Assembly (NCBI RefSeq): GCF_009755605.1
Contig: NZ_WPNZ01000008.1
Location: 186,001-250,000, forward strand
DNA from: Streptomyces typhae
Lineage (GTDB): Bacteria; Actinomycetota; Actinomycetes; Streptomycetales; Streptomycetaceae
Reading direction: 5' to 3'
DNA: 64,000 nucleotides
In this document: positions 15,266 through 25,154 of the stretch, in pieces
Layout: each line of letters begins with the position of its first letter
How positions within the stretch are numbered: the first letter of the stretch is position 1
Made by a program: the position numbers and the translations under genes
Notes under the pieces: generated by a model
Seen by the model: only the letters and a program-made list of their open reading frames with translations
What the model was told of the DNA's origin: nothing
The model's database searches: none

Positions 15266-16200
15266 CAGCCCTTCACCGCCCCGGCCAGCATCCCGCCGGT
15301 GATCCGCTTCTGGATGATCGCGAACAGGACGAGGGACGGGAGCGTCGCGAGGAACGCCGCGGCGGCGAGCGGGCCGAGGTCGGCCGTGCCCTCCGCGCCG
15401 AGGAAGTGCGTGAGGACGACCGGCAAGGTCTGCTTCTCCGGGGTCTTGAGCAGGACGAGCGCGAAGAAGAACTCGTTCCACGCGGTGATGAAGGCGAACA
15501 GGGCCGTCGCCACGATGCCGGGCGCGAGCAGCGGTACGGTCACCGAGACCAGCGTGCGCAGCCTGCTCGCGCCGTCGACCGCCGCGGCCTCCTCCAGCTC
15601 GGCCGGTACGGCACGGACGTACCCGACGAGCATCCACAGCGCGAAGGGCAGCGCCCACACCACGTACACCATGATCAGGCCGGGCAGCGAGTTGATCAGG
15701 TGCAGGTTCTTCAGGACCAGGAACAGCGGAATGATCACCAGGACGAACGGGAACGCCTGGCTGACCACGACCCAGCCGGTCGCGGCCCGCGCGAGCAGCG
15801 TGCGGTGCCGCGCCATGACGTACGCCATCGGGGTCGCGACGACGACGGCGACGACTGCCGCGCTCAGGGCGGCGACCAGCGAGTTGCCCGCGGCTTGCAG
15901 GAGCGGCTGCTCGTCGAAGGCCTGGCGGTAGTTGGCGAGGGTCGGGTCCTTCGGGATCCAGGTGGGGTGCAGGCTGCCCAGTTCGGTGGCCGGCTTGAAG
16001 GAGGTGGAGATCAGCCAGAGGAAGGGGAAGGCGAGGAAGACGAGGTAGGCGAGGAGCGCGAGGTACTGTCCCGCGCGGGCGGGCCCGCCGGTGCGGCTCG
16101 CCCGGCGGGGGCGGTCCGCGCGGCGGGGGCGGGTCACGCGACCAGGGCGGTTCGCGCGGCCCGCCCGGAAGGTGCGGCTCGTGCGGCTCGTGCGGGTCAT
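15265..16200 (-). CDS. Carbohydrate ABC transporter permease (MalG-type)
   Basis: A 311-residue inner-membrane protein with six membrane segments; the ATPase-contacting EAA loop is ELEEAAAVDGASRLRTLVSV (about residues 200-220). It pairs with the MalF-type partner encoded just upstream (4-bp ATGA overlap) and the binding lipoprotein just downstream. The first 40 or so residues are an unusual Arg/Thr/Ser-rich cytoplasmic tail made of RTSRTSRT and R-x-x-R repeats before the first membrane segment (LALLAYLVFLAFPFLWLI). This extension is absent from typical MalG proteins and looks like repeat expansion, or the true start may be further in. Imported sugar unknown. Confidence 0.9.
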   Translation of the reverse strand: MTRTSRTSRTFRAGRANRPGRVTRPRRADRPRRASRTGGPARAGQYLALLAYLVFLAFPFLWLISTSFKPATELGSLHPTWIPKDPTLANYRQAFDEQPLLQAAGNSLVAALSAAVVAVVVATPMAYVMARHRTLLARAATGWVVVSQAFPFVLVIIPLFLVLKNLHLINSLPGLIMVYVVWALPFALWMLVGYVRAVPAELEEAAAVDGASRLRTLVSVTVPLLAPGIVATALFAFITAWNEFFFALVLLKTPEKQTLPVVLTHFLGAEGTADLGPLAAAAFLATLPSLVLFAIIQKRITGGMLAGAVKG

Positions 16201-17132
16201 CGTTCGTCGGCCCCCCTCAGGCGGCCCACGAGATACACGGCGAGGAGCACCGAGATCACCGCGACCATCACACAGCCCATCGCCGCCGCGTAGCCGAACT
16301 GGCCGTAGCGGAAAGCCTCTTCGTACGCGAACAGCATCGGCAGCCGGGTACGGCCGCCGGGGCCGCCGTTGGTCAGGACGTAGACCAGGGCGAAGGAGTT
16401 GAAGTTCCAGATGAAGTTGAGTGCCGTGATGGCGAGCGCGACGGGCTTCAGGGCCGGCCAGGTGACGGTGCGGAAGCGGCGCCAGGCTCCCGCGCCGTCC
16501 ATCTCGGCGGCCTCGTGCAGTTCGCGCGGCACGTTCTGCAGTCCGGCCAGCAGCGCGACCGTGGTCTGCGGCATGCCCGCCCAGATGCCCACGACGATGA
16601 CGGCGGGCAGCGCGGAGCCGATGCCGGTGAGCCAGTCCCGGCCGTCACCGAGGCCCAGGTCGCGGATCGTCTCGTTGAGGATGCCCGCGTCCGGGTTGTA
16701 GACCAGGCGCCACATGATGCCGACGACCACCTCCGGCATGGCCCACGGGATGATCGCGAGCGACCGGGCCAGCCCCCGGAAGCGGAGGTTCTGGTTGAGC
16801 AGCAGCGCGAGGCCGAGGGCCAGCAGGAACTGCGGCACGGTCACACCGACCGCCCACACCAGGCCGATCCGGAAGGAGTCCCAGAACAGGGTGTCGTGCA
16901 GCAGGTCCTGGAAGTTGAGCAGCCCGATCCACTCGGTGGGCTCGGTGCGGCCCGACTGGGAGTCGGTGAAGGCGAGCGAGATGCCGTAGAGCAGGGGACC
17001 GACGCTCAGCACGAGGATCGGCAGGAGAGCGGGCAGGACCAGGAACCAGGCACCGTGATCGAGCATCCCGGCGGGCGGGGCACCTCTTCCCTCGCCCTTG
17101 CCGGACCGCTTCTTCGCGGTCGCCAATGTCAC
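16197..17132 (-). CDS. Carbohydrate ABC transporter permease (MalF-type)
   Basis: A 311-residue inner-membrane permease with six membrane segments and an EAA loop, ELHEAAEMDGAGAWRRFRTV, about 90 residues from the C-terminus. It opens a three-gene operon (MalF-type, MalG-type, binding lipoprotein) with 4-bp and 1-bp overlaps. The N-terminus is a short Lys/Arg-rich cytoplasmic tail. The promoter probably lies at 17189-17217. As is usual for sugar importers in Streptomyces, the ATPase is encoded elsewhere. Confidence 0.92.
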   Translation of the reverse strand: MTLATAKKRSGKGEGRGAPPAGMLDHGAWFLVLPALLPILVLSVGPLLYGISLAFTDSQSGRTEPTEWIGLLNFQDLLHDTLFWDSFRIGLVWAVGVTVPQFLLALGLALLLNQNLRFRGLARSLAIIPWAMPEVVVGIMWRLVYNPDAGILNETIRDLGLGDGRDWLTGIGSALPAVIVVGIWAGMPQTTVALLAGLQNVPRELHEAAEMDGAGAWRRFRTVTWPALKPVALAITALNFIWNFNSFALVYVLTNGGPGGRTRLPMLFAYEEAFRYGQFGYAAAMGCVMVAVISVLLAVYLVGRLRGADER

Positions 17133-17188
17133 GGGATCGGCTCCTTTGGGCGGCTGATCGGGTTGCGGCCGCCCAGGCGGCCCCCGTC

Positions 17189-17217
17189 ATCGTGCTGATG
17201 TGACCTGGATACGTCAA
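17189..17217 (-). promoter_or_regulatory. Promoter of the sugar ABC operon
   Basis: Read leftwards: -35 TTGACG (17217-17212), a 17-bp spacer, and -10 CACGAT (17194-17189). This predicts a start about 50 nt before the first permease ATG. The -35 also lies in a short inverted repeat (TGAC...GTCA) that a LacI/ROK-type repressor could use. No regulator gene is adjacent. Confidence 0.5.
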
Positions 17218-17331
17218 GCAACCGCGCACGCCGGAAGTCGGGTCTGGCCTGTGCGAATGCGAGACTTGTGCGGCGGCCGCACGGCCCCGGCCGCGAGTGG
17301 GCCACAGGGTGCGGGAGTGCGGAGGCGACGG

Positions 17332-18198
17332 ATGGACGAGGCAGGGGCGCGGGACGTCCTGGACGCGGCGGGCCTGGGGGCGGCCGCCCGGGACCGCGCC
17401 GAGTTGCTCGCGCTAGGCGAGAACGCGGTGTTCGCCGTGGAGGACCTCGTCGTGAAGGTCGGCAGGGACGCGCCGGAGCTGCTCGACCGGGCGCGGCGCG
17501 AGCTCGCCGTCGCACAGTGGCTGCGGGACCGCGGTGTGCCGGCCGTGCGGGCCGCGGAGCCGGAGCCCCGGTTCGTCGCCGGGCATCCGGTGACGCTGTG
17601 GCACCGGCTGCCCGCGGCGGTGCGGCCCGCCACCGCGGAGGATCTGGCGGGGCTTCTGCGCCTTGTGCACGCGCTGCCCGCGCCTCCCTTCGCGCTGCCG
17701 CGGCGGGAGTTGCTCGGGGGTGTCGAGCGGTGGCTGCGGCTTGCCGGGGACGCGGTGGACATCGAGGACGCGGACTATCTGCGGGAGCGGCGGGACGGGT
17801 TCGCCGCCGCCGCGGAGGCGTTGGTGCCCTGGCTCGCGCCCGGCCCCGTGCACGGGGACGCATTGCCGCGCAATGTCCTCGTCGGGGCCGAGGGGCCCGT
17901 CCTCGTGGACCTGGAGACGTTCTCCTTCGACCTGCGGGAGCACGATCTGGTGGTCATGGCGCTGTCCCGGGATCGGTACGGGCTCGGGGGCGAGGCCTAT
18001 GACGCGTTCGTGCGGGGGTACGGGTGGGACGTTCGGGAGTGGGAGGGGTGTGGGGTGTTGCGGGGCGCGCGGGAGACTGCCAGCTGTGCGTGGGTTGCCC
18101 AGCATGCGCCGGGCAACCCTGCTGCTCTGGTCGAGTTCCGCCGCCGCGTCGCGTCCCTCCGGGACGGGGACCCCACCGTGCGCTGGCACCCCTTCTGA
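17332..18198 (+). CDS. Aminoglycoside phosphotransferase (APH) family kinase-like protein
   Basis: A 288-residue protein with the APH/choline-kinase fold. Visible are the nucleotide-site lysine strand (EDLVVKVGRD), the catalytic loop PVHGDALPRNVLV (H-G-D-x4-N, about residues 174-181) and the metal-binding segment VLVDLETFSFDLREHDLV, where the usual D-x-D is D-L-E. Members phosphorylate aminoglycosides, other antibiotics or small hydroxylated molecules; this divergent form cannot be assigned a substrate. ATG 17332 follows GGAGG at 17321-17325. An open frame extends 132 bp upstream but would cross the operon promoter region and has no good start site. Confidence 0.85.
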   Translation: MDEAGARDVLDAAGLGAAARDRAELLALGENAVFAVEDLVVKVGRDAPELLDRARRELAVAQWLRDRGVPAVRAAEPEPRFVAGHPVTLWHRLPAAVRPATAEDLAGLLRLVHALPAPPFALPRRELLGGVERWLRLAGDAVDIEDADYLRERRDGFAAAAEALVPWLAPGPVHGDALPRNVLVGAEGPVLVDLETFSFDLREHDLVVMALSRDRYGLGGEAYDAFVRGYGWDVREWEGCGVLRGARETASCAWVAQHAPGNPAALVEFRRRVASLRDGDPTVRWHPF

Positions 18199-18257
18199 CC
18201 GGCCTCTCCCCCACCCGCCCGCCCTCCCCGCGCTGTCGCGTCCCGCGCTGTCGCGCG

Positions 18258-18404
18258 CGTCCTCAATCGCCGGACGGGCTCCTTGTCGCGCTCCGCGCTC
18301 GTCCTCAAACGCCGGACGGGCTTTTACCCCCACCCGCCCGCCCTTTCCTCTCCCTCCGGGCGGGCAGAAGCGGGCAGAGTCAGCCCGTCCGGCGTTTGAG
18401 GACG
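18258..18404. repeat. Three copies of a 23-bp palindromic repeat; bidirectional terminator candidate
   Basis: Direct copies at 18258-18280 and 18300-18322 (core CAAACGCCGGACGGGCT, one base varied in the first) and an inverted copy at 18382-18404. Copies two and three can pair over 23 bp with a 59-nt loop. The block separates two convergent genes and probably ends both transcripts. The same short element is, from general knowledge, common between Streptomyces genes. The rest of the 294-bp gap holds nothing else I can identify. Confidence 0.75.
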
Positions 18405-18492
18405 AGGCCGTTCAGGCCGATCGGGGGGCGCGCCCCGGCGTGGGGCGAGCCGGAGGGCGGGGTGAGGAGGGGCAGGCTTCGTGCAAGCGGGG

Positions 18493-19215
18493 TCACACGC
18501 TCGCGTTCGCGTTCTCGCGGAGGGGCCAGGTGCCGTCCACCACGGCGTCGGCGTCGCCCTTGCGGCGCAGGAAGGACTGGAAGTCGGCCGCCCACTCGGC
18601 GTACCAGTGGACCTGCCGCCGATGGAGTTCGGCGACGCCGAGCTCAGCGACCTTGGGGTGCCGGGCACCGATCGCGCAGGCGAGGAGCGCGGCGGCGAGG
18701 GCGTCGGACGAGGCGTCGTGGGCCGACTCCAGGACCACGCCGTACTCCGTGCAGACCGCTTCGAGGTTGCGCTTGCCGCGGCGGTACCGGTCGACGGAGC
18801 GGTCGATGGTGTACGGGTCGATGACCGGGGCGGGCTCCGCGCCGCCGAGCCGCTCGCGCAGCGAGGCGAGGCCGTGCCGCCGCAGCTCGGCGGAGAGCAG
18901 GCTCAGGTCGAACGCGGCGTTGTACGCGACGACCGGCACGCCGGACTGCCAGGCGGACACCAGGACCCCGGCGATCGCGTCGGCGACCTCCGCGGCGGGC
19001 CTGCCCTCGGCGGCGGCCCGCTCGTCGGTGATGCCGTGCACGGCGACCGCGTCCGGCGGGATCGGCACGCCGGGATCGGCGAGCCACTCGCGGCGCCCCA
19101 GCTCCTGCCCGGCCCTGACCTCGATCACCGCCCCGGTGACGATGCGCGCCTCCAGCGGATCCGTGCCCGTCGTCTCCAGGTCGAAGCCGATCAGCAGCTC
19201 CCGGTGCCAGCCCAT
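18493..19215 (-). CDS. 3'-5' exonuclease, DnaQ/DEDDh family
   Basis: A 240-residue DEDDh exonuclease. ExoI LLIGFDLETTGTDPLEARI has the paired Asp-Glu, ExoII is VVAYNAAFDLSLLSAEL and ExoIII AHDASSDALAAALL, with His and Asp in H-D-x4-D spacing. It resembles DNA polymerase III epsilon-like nucleases but is stand-alone, so it is more likely a repair or RNA-turnover nuclease than the replicative proofreader. ATG 19215 follows an AAGGGGG site and starts directly on the first catalytic strand; a longer frame upstream adds only a low-quality tail. Confidence 0.9.
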   Translation of the reverse strand: MGWHRELLIGFDLETTGTDPLEARIVTGAVIEVRAGQELGRREWLADPGVPIPPDAVAVHGITDERAAAEGRPAAEVADAIAGVLVSAWQSGVPVVAYNAAFDLSLLSAELRRHGLASLRERLGGAEPAPVIDPYTIDRSVDRYRRGKRNLEAVCTEYGVVLESAHDASSDALAAALLACAIGARHPKVAELGVAELHRRQVHWYAEWAADFQSFLRRKGDADAVVDGTWPLRENANASV

Positions 19216-19329
19216 GGCCGCCCCCTTCGTCGTGGTGCTTTCCCCCAGTGACCACCACGATCCCATGCGCCACTGACAATCCGATGGCCGGATTCCGTTT
19301 CTCCCCGGGCCGGGTCCGGGGGACGCCGT

Positions 19330-20571
19330 TCACGACACCGGCCGCGAGTCGGCCCACGCCGTCTCGAATTCCTCCCGATAGGTGGGGAAGAGACCATGTT
19401 CGCCCTGATCGCCCGGTTTCAGTACGCGACCGCCGCCGCGGAGTACCAGGACGGGCGCCTCCATGCCGCGCGTGCGGCGCAGATACGACTGCACGACGGC
19501 GATGCCGTCCGCGCCGTCGCCGTCCACGAGGTAGGCGGTGAAGCGCGGGGTCTCGTCGAAGACCTGGATCTCGAAGGCGCCGGGGTCCCGCAGCCGGGCC
19601 CGCACCCGCCGCATGTGCAGGATGTTGGACTCGACGGCCCGGCTCAGCTCGCCCCGCTTCATGCCCAGTTCGCGCTCGCGCCGCTTGACCGCGCTGCTCG
19701 CGGGGTTCAGGAAGAGCAGCCGCGTCCGGCAGCCCGACTCGGCGAGCCGTACCAGGCGCCGCCCGGAGAAGTTCTGGACGAGGAGGTTCAGGCCTATCCC
19801 GATGGCGTCGACGCGCCGGGCCTCGCCGAACAGGTCCTCGGCGGGGAACTGCCGCAGCAGGCGCACCCGGTCGGTGTGCACGCCGACCACGTCCGCGTAC
19901 CGGTCGCCGACGAGTTCCTCCACGGCGTCGACGGGCAGCCGGCGCGCGGAGGGGGTGTCGGAGGCCGCGCCGAGTATCTCCAGGAGCCGGGCCGAGGCGC
20001 GTTCGGCCTGGGCCAGGACCGTCGGGGACAGGGCGCGGTTGCGGGAGACCACGTTGCGCGTGACCTCCAGTTCGTCCAGGGCCAGCTCGACGTCGCGCCG
20101 GTCGTCCAGATACGGCTCGAAGCACGGCCAGTGCTGGACCATCAGCTCGCGCAGCTGCGGCAGCGTCAGGAAGCTCAGGACGTTGTCGTCGGCGGGGTCG
20201 AGGAGGTAGCCCTTGCGGCGGCTCACCTCGCGGACCGCGACCGCGCGCTGCACCCACTCCTGGCCCGCGGGGCCCGCCGCGGCGACGACCCAGTCGTCGG
20301 CGTGGACGGGCTCGTAGACGGGACGCAGAACAGCGGCCACGACCGCCCGCAGCCGCTGCTCCACCAGATTCAGCCAGATGTAGGCACGCCCGGCGCGCTG
20401 GGCGCGCGTGCGCACCTCGCGCCAGGCGTCGGCCCCCCAGTCCAGCTCGGGACCGATCTGGGATCCCGTGTCCATCGGCCGTGCCAGCGACACGGCCGAC
20501 GCCGGGACATCGGCGGAGCCCTCCTCGTGACTCTCGTCACCAGGGGGCAGTTCCCGCCCACCCGAGCTCAC
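19330..20571 (-). CDS. SAV2148-type HEPN domain protein
   Basis: A 413-residue protein that I recognise as the streptomycete SAV2148-like HEPN family. The N-terminal region (about residues 45-90) has a helical pattern AYIWLNLVEQRLRAVVAAVL, followed by a DUF-type helical stretch. The C-terminal half (LLRQFPAEDLFGEARRVDAI, then VRLAESGCRTRLLFLNP) looks like a phospholipase D-like/DUF5919 sensory fold. HEPN proteins often cleave RNA, but the canonical R-x4-6-H is not evident in the helix visible here, so catalysis is uncertain. GTG 20571 is the longest start; ATG 20475 is a plausible alternative. Confidence 0.7.
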   Translation of the reverse strand: MSSGGRELPPGDESHEEGSADVPASAVSLARPMDTGSQIGPELDWGADAWREVRTRAQRAGRAYIWLNLVEQRLRAVVAAVLRPVYEPVHADDWVVAAAGPAGQEWVQRAVAVREVSRRKGYLLDPADDNVLSFLTLPQLRELMVQHWPCFEPYLDDRRDVELALDELEVTRNVVSRNRALSPTVLAQAERASARLLEILGAASDTPSARRLPVDAVEELVGDRYADVVGVHTDRVRLLRQFPAEDLFGEARRVDAIGIGLNLLVQNFSGRRLVRLAESGCRTRLLFLNPASSAVKRRERELGMKRGELSRAVESNILHMRRVRARLRDPGAFEIQVFDETPRFTAYLVDGDGADGIAVVQSYLRRTRGMEAPVLVLRGGGRVLKPGDQGEHGLFPTYREEFETAWADSRPVS

Positions 20572-20675
20572 CCACGCACCGCCTTCCGCTCCCCCCGGAC
20601 TCTCCCCCGGTCAACGATCAAGGAAGGGTACTCCGGGAGCGGCGGGCGGTGCAGCCGGATGGGCAGGGTCGTCGC

Positions 20676-22022
20676 TCAACCGCCCAGCGGCGGCTTGCCG
20701 TTCTGCGCGGCGAGGTCACTCGGTGTGAGCGGGCTCATGGCGGTGACGTCACGCGGAGCCATGGAGAAGCCCTGCCAGTGGACCGGCATGGGCTGCTGGT
20801 CCTCGTCCCTCGCGATGTGGTGGAAACCGATGTTCACCCAGGTGATGGGGTGCGTGAGGGTCTGGCCGTCGACCCACTTGTCGACGCTCGTGGGCACGTT
20901 GTTGCCGCACGAGGGGTTGTTGCTCGCGTACTGCTCGCACTTCTTGTACTGGGTGAAGAACACGTCGTGCTTGGTGTACGGCCGGCCGGCGTGCTTCTGG
21001 CTGGGACCGGGCACGATCTCGTACGACCGTGGATGACCGTCCTTGTTCTTTCCTGCCGTCGACACCACACGCCACCACCGCATGTCCTTGCGGTCGCCCG
21101 CGAGCTCCTTGGTGACCGGGGTGCGGGTGGTCTTCGTGGTGGGGCTGCCGCCGTTCGCGGGCGGCGGGGTGACCTTGGAGTCGTACTGCTCGACCTTGGC
21201 CTTCGGCGAGCCGTCGAGGCCGAAGTTCATCCGCCAGAAGACGTTGTGGGAGTGGCTCTCGGCCTTGGCCTGGTCGCCCTTGCCGATGGGCCAGCCACGG
21301 CTGTCGCCGCCGTCGAAGTCGTACGGGGAGAGGCTGCCGGTGGCGCCCACGTTGGAGGAGATGGTGCCGTCCGAGGAGAACCGCCACTCGGTGATGTACT
21401 CGTACCAGGAGGCCTTGTTCACGGTGTACACGAGCAGGTCCCGGCCCTGACCGGTGTAGACCTTGCCGGTGCCGCCGGTGCTCGCGTCGTTGTTGAGGCG
21501 GTAGGCGTGGCCCCGCGCGCGCGTGGTCACGCACAGACCGGAGACGTTGCCCCGGTCGGGCACCTTGACGGTCTTGATGGTGCCGCCGGGACACTCGCTG
21601 GTCTTCAGCTTCTGCAGGGCCCGGCCGAAGTCGGTGCCCGTGATGTCGTCGAACTCGGCCTGGCCGTCGTCGTAGGGGACGTGCACCTGCGCGAGCCGGG
21701 CGCTGGTGAGGACCGGGATGGGCTTGGCCTCGCCCTTGGGCTGGTAGCTGATGTTGTCGAGGATCAGGCCCGACAGCGTGTTGTAGTGCCAGCACATGCG
21801 CCAGGTCGTACCGCCGTCGACGGTCTTCTCGATCTTGTAGGCGTCACTGCAATCGGCCGCGGCCGTCGCCGCTGCCTTGGGCGCGGCCTTCGCGGCCGCC
21901 TTGTCGGTGGCCGAGGCGGGGCTCGACGCCGCTATCGCGGCACCGAGCAGCGCGGTCACCGCGAGGGCCGTACCGGCCCCCCTGCGGGCGCGCGTGAGTC
22001 TCTTGCCGTGCGAGACATGCAT
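20676..22022 (-). CDS. Secreted copper amine oxidase, catalytic (C-terminal) half
   Basis: A 448-residue exported protein whose mature part matches the catalytic beta-sandwich of copper amine oxidases. TMCWHY-like NTLSGLILDNISYQ and ARLAQVHVPYDDG correspond to the domain entry. The topaquinone-precursor tyrosine lies in SWYEYITEWRFSSDGTI (Y207; the usual preceding Asn is Trp). A base-aspartate candidate is D126 in DDITGTDFG, copper ligands are H257 and H259 (ESHSHNVFWRMNF), and the third is in VNIGFHHIARDED (H402), followed by the family's PMPVHWQGFSMAP block. The usual N-terminal D2/D3 domains are missing but are encoded by the gene immediately upstream. It would oxidise primary amines outside the cell, giving aldehyde, ammonia and peroxide. 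Confidence 0.8.
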   Translation of the reverse strand: MHVSHGKRLTRARRGAGTALAVTALLGAAIAASSPASATDKAAAKAAPKAAATAAADCSDAYKIEKTVDGGTTWRMCWHYNTLSGLILDNISYQPKGEAKPIPVLTSARLAQVHVPYDDGQAEFDDITGTDFGRALQKLKTSECPGGTIKTVKVPDRGNVSGLCVTTRARGHAYRLNNDASTGGTGKVYTGQGRDLLVYTVNKASWYEYITEWRFSSDGTISSNVGATGSLSPYDFDGGDSRGWPIGKGDQAKAESHSHNVFWRMNFGLDGSPKAKVEQYDSKVTPPPANGGSPTTKTTRTPVTKELAGDRKDMRWWRVVSTAGKNKDGHPRSYEIVPGPSQKHAGRPYTKHDVFFTQYKKCEQYASNNPSCGNNVPTSVDKWVDGQTLTHPITWVNIGFHHIARDEDQQPMPVHWQGFSMAPRDVTAMSPLTPSDLAAQNGKPPLGG

Positions 22023-22086
22023 ACGGAAATGGCTCCTTCAAGGAGAGTGGCTCTCGGGGAGAGCGGGTGGGTGCCCTGCCGGGCGG

Positions 22087-22884
22087 TCAGCCGAGACGGC
22101 CCACGCTGCGCGCGCTGAGGTCGACGACGAAGGCCCTGGTGTCGATCCACGGTCCGCTCTTGACCTTCGCCACGACCTGGAGACACCGGTGCTTGCCGCA
22201 CTCGGTCAGGTCGGACGGCACGCTCTTGATCGTCTCCTTGCGGAAGACGAAGCCGCTCAGCTCCAGGTCGCCGGGGCCCGCGAGCGCCTTGCCGGTGGCC
22301 TTCTTGAAGTCCTGCTTGAGGCCCTTGCCGTGCTTGTCGGCGATGAGCAGGCTCGCGGCCTCGGTGAGCTCCTCCGCGCTGGGCGGCGACTGGACGTTCT
22401 GGGCCTGGTCCGTCGTCTCGACCTTGCCCGTGTCCAGGTTGACCGTCTTGGTGATGACGGTGTCCTTCTTGTAGTCGTAGTAGACGACCTGGGCGCGGCG
22501 CGGTGCGCCGGCGCCGCCCTCACCCGGCTCGCTCTCGGCGAGGTTCGTCGAGAGCCGCTGCGGTCCCCTGTCCCCCTCGACGTCCCGCGCGCTGGAGCGC
22601 AGGCCGTTGCTGTCCAGGGCCGACTTCTGGGCCCTTTCGGTCTCGGCGTCGGTCAGCGGGTCGCTGCCTATGCCCCGGTCCTTCTCCTCGGGGGCGTCCT
22701 CCACCACGCCCTCGCGCCCCACCGCGTCCCCGGCGGCCGCGCCCGCGGCGGTGCTCCGGTTACCGGAATCCCCGGCTCCTGCCTGGTCGGGCAGGGTGAC
22801 GGCCACCATGGTCGCGGTGACGGCCACGGCCAGGGCGCCGCCGGCGACCACCTTCCCCAGGTGTCGTCTGACTAGCTTGCGCAC
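22087..22884 (-). CDS. Exported protein resembling the N-terminal (D2/D3) region of copper amine oxidase
   Basis: A 265-residue protein with an N-terminal export signal containing paired arginines (VRRHLGKVVAGGALAVAVTA). After a disordered acidic stretch comes SDPLTDAETERAQKSAL, then RRAQVVYYDYKKDTVITKTV, NLDTGKVETTDQAQNVQSPP and a helical segment SAEELTEAASLLIAD. These follow the order of the D2 and D3 domains of copper amine oxidases (PLT-x-E, VV-x-YD, DL-TG-V, VQPP). It ends 64 bp before the catalytic-half gene, so both are likely cotranscribed and may assemble after export. GTG 22884 lies very close to a GGGGGAGG site. A perfect palindrome lies just upstream. Confidence 0.65.
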   Translation of the reverse strand: MRKLVRRHLGKVVAGGALAVAVTATMVAVTLPDQAGAGDSGNRSTAAGAAAGDAVGREGVVEDAPEEKDRGIGSDPLTDAETERAQKSALDSNGLRSSARDVEGDRGPQRLSTNLAESEPGEGGAGAPRRAQVVYYDYKKDTVITKTVNLDTGKVETTDQAQNVQSPPSAEELTEAASLLIADKHGKGLKQDFKKATGKALAGPGDLELSGFVFRKETIKSVPSDLTECGKHRCLQVVAKVKSGPWIDTRAFVVDLSARSVGRLG

Positions 22885-22909
22885 ATCCTCCCCCTATCTC
22901 CCCGTTCAA

Positions 22910-22924
22910 GCCCCAATTTGGGGC
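22910..22924. promoter_or_regulatory. Perfect 15-bp palindrome upstream of the amine oxidase pair
   Basis: GCCCCAA-T-TTGGGGC lies 25 bp before the start of the N-terminal-half gene and 121 bp before glgX. Position and perfect symmetry suggest an operator controlling one or both divergent units. No adjacent regulator gene. Confidence 0.5.
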
Positions 22925-23045
22925 ATGTCGAGTATGTGGACAGTCGGTTAGACGGCTCCAACTCCTTGGTGGTTGCCCGCACTTTCGAGCAGACTCCGGG
23001 ACAACTCAGGTCATGATCGGCGTCGATCGTGGAAGAGTCTTAGAC

Positions 23046-25154
<2,109 letters not shown>

